Below are positions 10,615 to 20,731 of a stretch of 64,000 nt of DNA, piece after piece; the first letter of the stretch is position 1; every line of letters starts with the position of its first letter. The position numbers were made by a program, and so were the translations under genes. The notes beneath the pieces were generated by a model. The model was not told the DNA's origin, ran no database searches, and worked only from the letters and a program-made list of their open reading frames with translations. Origin of the DNA: Avena insularis (Eukaryota > Streptophyta > Magnoliopsida > Poales > Poaceae). The stretch spans positions 236,742,292-236,806,291 of the forward strand of contig CM042687.1 of assembly GCA_023614405.1 (NCBI GenBank), in the 5' to 3' direction.

Positions 10615-13399
10615 CTAAGACGCGGCACCCTGAGTAGCCTTGGAGCCGGATTGCCTCGCCTTGGCTTCCCCTGCTGCCGTAGCGCGTACTCGGCCATCAG
10701 ATCGATCAGCTTCTGCCCATAACGCTTACAGCGAGCAGAATAGGTAGCGAAGTCTACCTCAGATCCATCATCAATCATTGGCATCCGGGAAGTGACCTGG
10801 GGAAGGTCCAGCTCCGCTCCAGCCGCCAAAGCCATCGCCAGCCCGACGGATGCGCCGATGCCCTGGCGCTTATGCGCCGCAGTGCTTGACTAAGGCCTCC
10901 GCCAGAGCGTCAACATCATCAAGGGCCGCGCCCTTGGGGACAAGCTCCTTGTAGAAGCGCCCAAGGACCTCCTTAGCCTTGGCAAGCTAGCTGACGACGG
11001 TGCTGCAGCGATCTTCGACCGCTGCAGTAGCATCATCCAGAGCACTCCCGTGCTCCAGAGCACCGCGGTCAAACTCGATACCCGCAGCATCTGAGACAAT
11101 CAAGACGAGGAATGAACAAAAGCACCGTAGAAGAAAGACAGGAAAACCAAAAAAGACGAAGGTGAAGATACTCACCCGAAACAGCCTTGGCAGCTGCCAT
11201 AAGCTTGCCAGCCACTTCTCTTTCACGTGCAGTCGCAACAGTGGCAAGCTTATCCTCGTGGTCCATGGCCTCCCGTTGCAGGCGCTCCTTAGCCTCGGCC
11301 ACAGTGGCCAGCTCCATCTCGAGGCGCTCCTTCGCACCAATGGCGACCTCGGCCTTCTTCTCCGCTTGATTGAGGCTCTTTTTGAGAGCATCAATCTCAC
11401 GAAGGGAGGTGTTGTGCTCCTCTACATTCAAAAAATACAAGCGTAAGATAACAGGACAAGAATACACGAAGAAGCAAACATCAAGGCATAATAGTACCTT
11501 GAAGCTGTTTGAGGCTGGCCTCCAGCACCAGGTGCTGCTGCACCAGTCGTTTGGCATCCTGCACAAAAGGATGCAGGAAGAAGGCCTACTAGTCAAGAAA
11601 AGGACTCGAGGGCTACGCCCAAAAGAAAGAACAGAAACAAATTACACACACGAAAATGCTCGGGGGCTCCCCCCGAGATACAAAAGAAGAACACGCAACA
11701 AAAACTCCTTTACAGATGCTCGGGGGCTTCCCCCGTGGCAAGAGGCAGAACTACTCACATGATCTGATGGCGACTCCGAAGGTCCGCTGGCAAAATTCTG
11801 AGGCGCAACCACCTAAACCTCCTGTGGAGAAGGGTTCGGAGTGGCGCCCTCAGAGGTAGCCACCGTCTGAGGAACACAAGGACAAATTAGCACAAGTATA
11901 AAGTAAATAGGCAATAAAAAGCAATGAAGGACAAAGGAAACTTACGAGTCAAGCTTGCTCAGGTTGAAGACAGGAGGGGTCCTCCGGACCTTCTTCTCCT
12001 CTTTCTTCTCTTCCTTCTTCTCTTCCTTCTTTTCTTCCTTCTTCTGCTTCACCGGCGGGTGCGGCGCTACAGCCCGCACGGGAAGGGCAGGAATCAGAGA
12101 GGAAGAGCCTCCATGCCCACCACTGTGACGTTCAAGACACAGCGGGTTCCTAGGAGTCGGCAGAGTCGAGGCATCCGAAGACTCGCTGGAGCTCCGTGAT
12201 CGTTTGCGAGTGTGGTCCACGCTCGACTTGTTGGCCTCTTCAGTCGGAGACCGCGCCGACGGCAGCTCGGACATGGAATCCACCACATCATTATCTGGAG
12301 CATCCGGAAATACTTCGGATAGTGGAGGCGACATGCCTGGCACTTTGAAGCTCTGCACAAAGAAAAGAAAAATTTGTTAGCAAACAAATGCAAATACAAT
12401 GCAATCGAAAATAGCGCTACGCGCACGGATCTACACCTGTGGAACAGGAAGCGAAGAAGAAAACGGAGGAGTCAGCGACTTCCCCGGGATATCCTCTCCA
12501 GCCTTGAAATTTAGCAGCGAACGAAGGGCCCTGTCGAGATCTCCTTGGGAGAACTTCTCAGCCAAAACCCTCGCTGGATCACGGCGGCCAGCATAAAGGA
12601 ACATCGGGTGCGCCCTAGCCTAGAGTGGCTGCACCCGACGCTCAAGAAAAGTGCGGATGATATCCACACTGTTCACTTGCTTCTCCGAAATCAAATGGAG
12701 ATCCTCCACTCGACGATAAAGAGCCTCTATCTCCGCCACCTCGCCATCCAAGATCTGGTTTTTCCAGGACCTTTTCGGCTCGATCTTTTGGGAGGGGTCG
12801 AAAGGAACAAGACCAAAATCCTGCCCAGGCACTATGGAGTCGCGGATATAAAACCATCGCCTCCGCCAGTACTGGACAAATTCGGACATGGAAAAAGAAA
12901 AGAAAAGTAGATTGGGTTTGAGGGAGATGATGCAACCCCCAATGGGATAAACACCATCCGAACCAGATTGCCTCTTCACGAAATAGAGTTTCCGGAAGAG
13001 GCCAAAGTGCGGCTCGATACCGAGCCAGCACTCACAGAAAGTGATAAAACAAGCAATGTGAAGTAGAGAATTGGGGGAAAGATGGTGCAATTGGACACCG
13101 TACAGAAAAAGCAGTCCACGAAGGAAGTCGTGGACTGGGAAGGAAAATCTGCGAATGACGAAGGCAAGGAACATAACCCGAAACCCAGCGGGGGGATAGG
13201 GGATTACCTTGTTGCCTGGGAGTTTGACGGCCTCCCTATCCTGCGGGATCAAGCCCCGCCCACGAAGCTTGCGGAGATCACTCTCCCGCATCTCCGATCG
13301 CCGCCAGCCACCGTTGGTGACACGGGTAGCGGCGGCACTCTTCTTCCCTCCAACAGCGCTGGTACCAACCGCGGAAGAAGACTTCTTCGACTTCCCCAT
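10615..13399 (-). pseudogene. Antisense gene of the Tat element, Transposase_28-like with coiled coil, spliced
   Basis: The ATG at 13399 opens MGKSKKSSS, a basic N-terminus. A domain resembling Pfam Transposase_28 (putative gypsy-type transposon) follows, with PPAGFRVMFLAFVIRRFSFP, LRGLLFLYGVQLHHLSPNS and HIACFITFCE (about 13200-12990). Predicted exons are 13399-12437, 12352-11946, about 11866-11770, 11558-11498, 11421-11176 and 11090-10615. Most introns have GT and AG ends. The second exon is acidic and then Lys/Glu-rich (EEKKEEKKEEKK). The 11421-11176 exon is a strong coiled coil. TAG at 12620-12622, a stop and frameshift in the last exon and an uncertain phase at exon 3 show decay. Antisense extra genes between pol and the 3' LTR are known in Tat, but their function is not established. 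Confidence 0.75.
12003..12045 (-). repeat. GAA-rich coding microsatellite
   Basis: Repeats of GAAGAA/GAGAAG on the minus strand encode the Lys/Glu tract of the antisense Tat gene. Confidence 0.8.
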
Positions 13400-13967
13400 C
13401 GCGATACGGCGGCGCCGGCAGCAAGAGCGCAAGATGGAAGAAGGAAATGTGGAAGGATATTCCAGCGCGCAACAAGAACTCTCAGAGAACAAGGAAGAAG
13501 TGTAACGAGAATAGCTGCGGTGAAAACAAACTAAAGTTTTCCCCAATGATTATAAAGACGAAGACGATGCACGACAACCGTCCATCGAGAAGACCTAACG
13601 CCAACGGCAGAATCTGGCCATACACATGTCAGCATCTTAACGAACCGTCGCTAACACGCCGTCCACTACGCGCGGAAATCGAGGCGACGCCGTAATTATC
13701 TCCACGCCGCTCGTGACCGGTCAATTCAAGGTCAGACAGTGGGACCCATGTTCGTCCAGTCAAGTCATGTCTGGCGTAGCAGACGTTTGAGGTCATCGAT
13801 CGTCAGCACTGACGTCATCAAAAGCTATACTAGTAACATCTAAAATTTCTTCGTCTTCAAAGCTAAGAGTACTCACTCGAATCTACGATTCGACCAATTA
13901 CTGGCTACTCGCGGCGAAAAATGAATAACACGTTACAGCATTGAACTGTTTCTTCGAGTCCTACATT

Positions 13968-14018
13968 GAGTCTACGACTCCACTACGGACTCGGGGGCTA
14001 CTCCCATAGGGAGGATGG
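13968..14018 (+). repeat. Palindrome plus polypurine-like module, copy 1
   Basis: GAGTCTACGACTC (13968-13980) precedes ACTCGGGGGCTACT (13989-14002), and the hairpin CTCCCATAGGGAG follows directly. A lone related palindrome (TCGAATCTACGATTCGA, 13877-13893) lies further upstream without the purine run. Confidence 0.8.
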
Positions 14019-14088
14019 ATTTAAGCATCCGAAAAAATTTATGTCCTACGGACCTGACACTAAACAACGGCTGAATTAAAGTCTCCGC

Positions 14089-14137
14089 TCGAGTCTACGA
14101 CTCGAACAGACACTTGGGGGCTACTCCCATAGGGAGC
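14089..14137 (+). repeat. Palindrome plus polypurine-like module, copy 2
   Basis: TCGAGTCTACGACTCGA (14089-14105) precedes ACTTGGGGGCTACT (14112-14125), which again runs into the hairpin CTCCCATAGGGAG. Confidence 0.8.
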
Positions 14138-14490
14138 GCTGGTCGCGCACCCTATAAAATTTCGACTGCGATCCTTCGGATCAGTATGCAAAAACTTTTT
14201 GGCAACTCTGCCCCAATTAACGCTAAGTGAGTAACATTCTCCTTGGCCACCCGAAACACCTCCGCGGTGACAAAATTCGGATGTTGTGTCTGCGACGCAA
14301 AGATAAGACCTACAGATATCATCTGATGGCCTGGTAACGCACATGACTGCGCTCTGCTAGTATAAACCCGTGCCAACAGGCGCGACGAAAAATCCCGACA
14401 GACGCGTTGGGTACATTAATTAAATTCACTGGAATTCCACTCCTGTAAGTCCTCCATGGCCTGAGTCGAATTACGCCAGCATATGTTCCG

Positions 14491-14514
14491 GGTTCGAGTC
14501 GAGGGACTCGAACC
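14491..14514. repeat. Perfect 10-bp inverted repeat resembling a B box
   Basis: GGTTCGAGTC and GACTCGAACC are separated by 4 bases. GGTTCGA is also the core of the RNA polymerase III B box. I see no matching A box or cloverleaf, so I call only the hairpin. Confidence 0.7.
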
Positions 14515-14652
14515 TGAAGAAGATCGTGTTGTTTTGTCCTAAGACAGTTAACTGACCCTGATCCGTCGGGAGAGTCAGGCACACGCATCAACAATCCCTA
14601 CACATTCTCTTGAAAGACAGAGTTGCACCCGAAGGATTGAAGAGTCCTCAGC

Positions 14653-14687
14653 CGAATCTACGATTCGACTGAACACTCGGGGGCTAC
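14653..14687 (+). other. Terminal module with the polypurine tract of the Tat element
   Basis: CGAATCTACGATTCG (14653-14667) is followed by ACTCGGGGGCTAC (14675-14687), which abuts the TGACATGG of the 3' LTR. Its position makes it the plus-strand primer site. Confidence 0.8.
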
Positions 14688-15186
14688 TGACATGGTTATA
14701 CCCCGCGGGTACACGATCTCAGCATACCTGGTCCAGCCCAAGGAAGGCCCACGACAAAATATACGCCGGCCCATGAAGATTTTCGGGTGGCCAAGGCCCA
14801 TGACGCCTTCGGATCCTTGGAGAGCAAGACTAGACTAGATAGGAAATTCAAAGGGGTAAACCCTAGAACTTGTAACCGACTAGATCTGTGCCTGGGACCT
14901 GCCTAAGTCTATATAAAGGCCAGGAGGGCATGACCTAGATCTCTCTCAGACTTCCGCATACACACCTCCACGCCAGATTGCATCTGCGCACCCCTGTAAT
15001 CACCGGTTTCACCGTAATCAAGAGCAGAAAAGCAGGAGTAGGGTTTTCCCTCCAGGGGCCTGAACCTGGGTAAACCTCGTGTCCCCGTGTTGCTTGTTTG
15101 TTAACCGTTCCGCGATCTCTAGCATCCCTATCTTCTCCTAAACCCAAGTCCATAACAATGGGCATTGACGAGTCGAAACCTCGTCA
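14688..15186 (+). repeat. 3' LTR of the Tat element
   Basis: It is 499 bp, colinear with 2867-3365, with a TATA box (TATATAAAG) at 14910-14918. The target duplication CCAAG follows at 15187-15191. Confidence 0.95.
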
Positions 15187-15927
15187 CCAAGAGGGAGTAT
15201 TTATGCTCGATAGTGTGTTCATGCCTCTATTGAATCTGGGGAAGTGATAGAAATCTGTAAGGTTGTAGATGTGCTATTGCTACTAGGAAGAAAACAACAA
15301 TCTTTTGTTCATGGAACAATTGTATTGTTTACTTTACACACATTTCTTAAAGCAGTTATTCGTTCCCTGCAACTTAATACTGGAGGGGGTTTAGATGATA
15401 ACCTGAAGGTGGATTACTAGTCATAGATGCAGTTGGATGACGGTCTATGTATATTGTTGTAATGCCCAATCAAATCTCATAGGATCATGAATGTTTAGTA
15501 TTGCATTGTTATGCCTTGCTCTGTCATGTCAATTGCCCCGCTGTAATTTGTTTACCCAGCATGTTATGTTATCTTTCTTAAGGAGAGCACCTCTAGTGAA
15601 CTGTGAACCCCGGTCCAATCTTTACCATTGATACTTCTTCCACTGTTACTGTTTACTTTCTGCAAGCAATCATTACCTTCCATACCATACGTTTAATCCT
15701 TTGTTTTCAGCAAACCGGTGAGATTGACAACCTCACTGTTCGTTGGGGCAAAGTCTTGAGTTTGTGTTGTGCAGGTTCCAAGTTGTTAGCAACACCTTGG
15801 AGTCATTTCCTTCCTCCTACTGGTTCGATAACCTTGGTTTCATACTGAGGGAAGACTTACTGCTGTGCTCATCATACCTTCCTCTTGGGGTTTCCCAACG
15901 AGCTCTACAGTGATCTGAGCCGCATCA
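15187..15927 (+). repeat. Distal part of the solo Athila-type LTR
   Basis: This continues the LTR begun at 2032-2866 after the Tat insertion. It corresponds to about 49930-50660 on the opposite strand, including the shared blocks GAGATTGACAACCTCA and CTTGGTTTCATACTGAGG. It ends at CATCA just before AACTT. Confidence 0.85.
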
Positions 15928-15932
15928 AACTT

Positions 15933-16364
15933 CCACCTAGAGCTTTCTGTTATACTAGGCTACAACTTGTACAGTGGACTATGCCTTGAACTTCAAGTTT
16001 GCTGCAAACCTAGCTTCACAAAAAGTCTTGACCGATACTAGTATATCGTGGGACTTCCCCGCGAGTGGATCTTATGCGTCATACTCCATGACCTTTCATG
16101 AGTTTATTAGAGAGCACCCTACTCTCATAGACTGCGACGTTTTAACAGTCAGACTCATATAGGTGTGTTCTTCAAAAGATGTTCTGCAGGACAACATCTT
16201 TGCTAAAGATAAGCCACTTAGAACACATTAAGATAATAAATCAACCCGCCGTGCATAATAGGAAAGTATTGCATTTTTATGGAGTGGTGTTTATTAAAGT
16301 AGGGATACATTCCTCTCAGCTAACCAATAGCTTGTCTCCCAATTCTAATTCACGGGATCTCTGA
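15933..16364 (-). other. Copia A 3' UTR
   Basis: This is non-coding sequence between the end of the RNase H frame (16365) and the Athila insertion. It is followed, across the insertion, by the polypurine tract at 1935-1944. No gene is seen. Confidence 0.6.
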
Positions 16365-16779
16365 TCACATAGAGTGGTTTACCACTGTGGAAAACTCAAT
16401 TGTGGGTCTCATACCCATCTCCTTTGATGCATTTTCTATCACGTTGTGTGATAGACCCTTTGTGAAGGGATCTGCCAAGTTTTTAGATGTTTGGATATAA
16501 TCCAATGCAATAATTCCGGAGTTTCTCATTTTGTTGACAGATTTCAGTCTCCTCTTCACATGTCTTGATGACTTCATATTATCCTTAGAACTATTTACCT
16601 TGAAAATAAAAGTTTGATTATCGCAGTTCATAAGGATTGCGGGTATTGGTTTTCAACCAGAGGTAAGTTCATCAAGAGTTCATGAAGCCTCTCTGCTTCA
16701 ACAGTGGTTATGTTTAATACTATGAGTTCTGCTTCCATAGTTGACCTTGTTAAGATGGTCTGCTTGCAGGACTTCCAAG
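16365..16779 (-). pseudogene. Copia A RNase H C-terminus
   Basis: This is the end of the Copia polyprotein. Diagnostic segments are MNCDNQTFIFKVN, SRHVKRRLKSV, IALDYIQTSKNLADPFTKGL and ENASKEMGMRPT. The frame was cut from the rest of RNase H by the solo LTR at 16785-20726. The duplicated target AAACA is at 16780-16784 and 20727-20731. Confidence 0.88.
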
Positions 16780-16784
16780 AAACA

Positions 16785-19700
16785 TGTAAGAGTTCCCAAC
16801 CTTTAATAAGGTAGAGATCCCTGTGTTTACAATGCTAGTGCCTGGATCAATAGCTAGCATCCATAGTTAAGATGTAATATCCAGAAACAAAGGTCATAAT
16901 ACAACCTTATAACCAGGAATAAAATAAATTATTACATCTTACATAGCTCATTTGGCTATCTCATTACAATACAGCAGAATATAACAATAGCATGGGGTCC
17001 TTCATCTTCAAAGTGCCACAGGCAATCATGTTGGTTGTAAACTTGTAATCCTAATCAATAAACTTCACTAACATCAAACAAACCTGCAACATAATAAGTT
17101 GCAGCCACAAGGGTCAATACATTTGAATTGTATTGGCAAGTTTCACTACTATGTAGAATTTAAGTGGATCCTATCATTACATGCATATTTGGCTAAGTGG
17201 GGTTAGGCTTATTTGCAGAAAGCAATATAGTTTTATCCTATCTTTTCAAAATAGTTTTGATCTTTTTGTTAAATCTTTCTGAACTCCTTGGAAAACTCCA
17301 AGTGCTTCTAATCCCTTGTTGTCACCATCAAGTTTTACTTTGAGAAATTGGAATGTCGAGATCTTCCATAGCTTCAGGCCTTAGTTGCTCAGAGTTGTCC
17401 ATAACCGGGGACACGGCTAAGTACTTAGAATTTGATCTTCTGCAGAAGTTGTACACTTTACCCACATGACACATCTCATCTTGATGCCACCAGTGGCCAC
17501 TGGATAAGTACTCACCAAGATGGAGTACTGGCAGATTGAGAATGTGACAAAGTCTTTCCATAGGAGTCCTCCCAATACACAATGCTAGCTTGTCATTCAG
17601 GCACCAATGTAGGGTTTCAAGTTCCCTGGCACAAATCTAGTCAACCTGAAGATGCCAATGCATGGGTCTTCCACTATGTAGTTGACTAAGCCAGAGCCCA
17701 TTTAGCATGTGGCTGTACACGGAAGCCACTGTACGAGAAACATGTTGAATCTCTAAGTCCCTGGGTAATTTTCTTCTAGTGCACAACAAAAAGAGATAGC
17801 CATATAAACATGGTTCCTTTTGTTGCCACCTTGTCCAAGCTTGAGTATCCTTGTCCACCCAGGTGGTTCATTGAGTACTTGTTTTATTATATAAAACATA
17901 AGACTTTTCAATACTTCATATAATCATAACATGTATCCCATCCCAATATATAGCAGGGCTAAGCATACTACAACTACAATGTTACCACTAAGGATTATAT
18001 AAGGGTATCCTATTAGGATTTAGCATAGCATAAAATATAGTAAACCTTACCATGCATGTTTCAAAAATCCACTAAGTGTAATGAAAATAGTAGGACATGG
18101 ATGATAGTGTCACTTGCCTTTTTAGTAGAGAATGATGGTTCACTTCTTGATCTTGCAAATATCACACTCTTCTAACTTCACTACAAATCAATCAAGCAAA
18201 CACAATTTCAACACAACATTCAAACAACTTGTCACACATAAAATAACAAAAACAAGGTCATGCATGCAAGCATGCAAAAGATAGTTTTATTTGCAAAGGT
18301 GGTTTCTACTAAGCTCTAAACATTATAAAGTTCAAAGTGGTCATTTTCTAAAGTGGTAAAACCATTTGCAAAAGGTTTTATCTAAAAACCATTTTTAAAT
18401 CAATTCATTATTTTATGTGGATAAAAATGCTTTTATCAAAGCAATAATTTTATATTGTTCATAAAATAAGTTGTTAATTCACAAAACTTGGTGTTTAGGG
18501 TCAGAAGGTTTGAATCAAATCATTTCCCAAAGAATTTACTCAAAAATCATTTCTAAAATAAAACCAATATTTTTATTTGACTAGAAATGAGTTAATTCAA
18601 TTATTTATTCCCTAACTTCACAAAATTCATTTTTAAATCCATAAGTTGGTTCCTAGGGTCAGTAGGTTCACAACAAACCATTTTGCAAAGATTTCACATT
18701 AAAATTATATCTAGAATAATTTTTATATTCTTAATAAGCCTACACATGTTTCTTTAATTTCAACCAATTTTACAGAAGCAAAACATTAAACAAATTGCAT
18801 GGTTGCAAAGTACTTGTTCCACTGATTCCATTGATATAAAATTTGCAAAATTTCGACGTGTAGAATTAAAGTTATGAATTTTACAAGTTTGCAATTCAAA
18901 CAGATTCTAATTCTGTTTTTAATCAAAACCCTGTCCACGTGGCGCAATATAATTGGCCGGTACCGCTTCGTGCGGATCAACCTTTGTGGGCTGTTGGATC
19001 TAAATAAGATCGTGCGGTTCTGGTTCACTCATACCTCTTCGCTTAGATCTATGCTCAGCCAACGGATCAAAATCTAACAGCCACGGTGCCTCTGACCATG
19101 GTTGGGCGGCGCGCGGCGGCGACGCTCGGCTAACGGCGGTTCCGGCGATACAGGAAGCAAAGGAGAGGGGAAAGTGGCTCACAGTGTTCGCAAGGAGATG
19201 CCGAAGCTCAACGTGCTGTTTGTTTGACGAGGGGCGCACAGGGACGGCGACGATTGCTCGCCGGAGTAGCTCCTGACGACGGGCGGCTCTGTTTGCTGTC
19301 GAAGGTGAGGTTGCAGGTCGCGCCGAGGCAAAACAAGGATGTGGTCAGATGCATACGAGCATGGGGAGTACGGGAGTATCATCGGGAACGAGAGGGAAGG
19401 ACGGAGTTCACCTGGGAAGCTCGACGGAGCAATGGCAGACGGCGGTGGCGCTCAGATGAAGACGAAGCCGAGGCTGCGGGGCACGCGCGGGCGGGTTGGA
19501 GGTACTGGTGGATGCACCTGGTGCTGGTGAGTAGGTTTGCGTGCAATGGGAGGCGAGGGGCGGTGAGGTGTGTCCGGAATTCGCTGGAGAAGCTCGCCGG
19601 AGCAGCGGCGGTGCAAAACCGATTCAAGGCAGCCTGGTGGCTCCCGTGCAGAGGTTTCTGAGAGGAAATGGCGAGGAGTGTCAGGCGATTAAGAGGGCGT

Positions 19701-20726
19701 AGACATTGGAGAGATTAACGCCTCCAATGATGTGAATTGATCGCTGCAATCAAGTCAGAAACAGCGAGGAGGAATGGCTGGCGCAGGTGGAAACGAAGAA
19801 CAGGAGTGTGGGGCCGTGCTGTCAGCGAGGGAGAGAGAGAGGTCGTTGGGTCCACTGCTCAGTGTCTCTGTGGGTGTGTCTGCGCGTAGAAAATGTTTCG
19901 CTGAAGGGGGGGGAGATGGGCTGCGAGTTGGGCTTCTGGGCCTGTTGGGTTGGGTTGGGTTGGTTCGTTTCATTTTTTTTACACAGATAGCTTTTTCTTT
20001 TTCTATTTGATTTCCTGTTTTGATTTCCAAACAAACAATTCAAACAACAATTGAATTCAAACCTTTGCCAAACTTTGTATTTGTTTTAATTCTGATTAAC
20101 CACATAATCCAAAGACCAAAAAGAATAATTTTTATTCTTTTTAGGATCCATTAATAGTTAAATAAAATAGACCTTAGTTATTAATTCAAATAGGGTTTAA
20201 TTTATTTTAAATCTTTATTTGAAATCTAATAATACCAAAATCATTTCAGTAGGTTTTATTTGAAAATATAAAACACTTGGAAATCTTATTTAAAATAAAT
20301 TAACAAGTTTTAGTGTTTATTTAAAATGGAAAAGCCTTTACTTTAATAAAATTGGATATTAATAAATTCTCATTATTTTATTTAATTAAACCTTTACTCT
20401 TTTTTATCAAATTGTAAAATTTCATTCCAAAAGCTTGGACAAGATTTAATTTGGCTCTATAAAATAATCCTTATTTATAAATCTACTTTTGCTTTTGAAA
20501 ATCAAATCTTTTTATTAAAAGATCTAAAAATAGTGATTCCAAATATTTTAACTTTATTGTTCATTTATCTTTTTAAATCCCTTTAGGATTTTTTATTTGA
20601 TCAAAATAGGTTTTGATATTTCCAATTGGAATCAAAAAGTTTCTTCTCACCCTGAATTTCAACAAAGTTTTATTTTGTTTATTTATTTTTCACATTTCAT
20701 AATTTGGAATATTTTGGGATGTGACA
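16785..20726 (-). mobile_element. Solo long LTR of a chromovirus-type Gypsy element
   Basis: The solo LTR is 3,942 bp with TG and CA ends (minus strand TGTCACATCCC to TTACA) and an exact AAACA duplication on both sides. The same family forms the 5' LTR at 56059-59894, which carries a Met-type primer site and a gag. An AT-rich U3 (about 20726-19980) is followed by a GC-rich island (about 19660-19000) and an AT-rich distal half. Open frames in the GC island share no protein motif with anything I know. Confidence 0.92.
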
Positions 20727-20731
20727 AAACA

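Larger units (their letters stand above)
13400..14687 (+). other. 3' non-coding region of the Tat element with repeated polypurine modules
   Basis: The stretch between the antisense gene start and the 3' LTR has no long frame of note. It holds a likely promoter zone for the antisense gene. It also contains several copies of a module made of a palindrome around TCTACGA followed 7-9 bp later by a CTCGGGGGCTACT-type purine run. The last copy is the functional polypurine tract at 14675-14687. Confidence 0.7.
2867..15186 (+). mobile_element. Full-length Gypsy element of the Tat lineage
   Basis: The element is 12,320 bp long with two 499-bp LTRs, a TGGCGCC-type primer binding site, gag, protease, RT, two RNase H domains and integrase on the plus strand. 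It also has a long antisense gene and a repeat-rich 3' region ending in a polypurine tract. The target duplication CCAAG is at 2862-2866 and 15187-15191. The dual RNase H and the antisense gene with a Transposase_28-like domain place it in Tat. By hand I count about 18 differences between the LTRs (about 3.6%), a moderately recent insertion. Stops and frameshifts make it non-autonomous now. Confidence 0.93.
2032..15927 (+). mobile_element. Solo Athila-type LTR, split by a Tat element
   Basis: The LTR pieces are 2032-2866 and 15192-15927, together about 1.57 kb. They start TGATACATCG and end CGCATCA, and are flanked by the exact 5-bp duplication AACTT. A second copy lies inverted at 49930-51481 and there is followed by an Athila-like primer site, which gives the family. 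A TATA box (TATATAA) is at 2401-2407. No internal region remains, so this is a solo LTR left by LTR-LTR recombination. The Tat element 2867-15186 later inserted in it. Confidence 0.85.

Noticed and set aside
14491..14514. tRNA gene
   Set aside because: Only a B-box-like hairpin exists. There is no A box, anticodon stem or cloverleaf.
19000..19661. CG-rich open frames up to 145 codons inside the solo LTR
   Set aside because: Frames overlap on both strands, show no motif and lie in the GC-rich LTR island, so they are composition effects.
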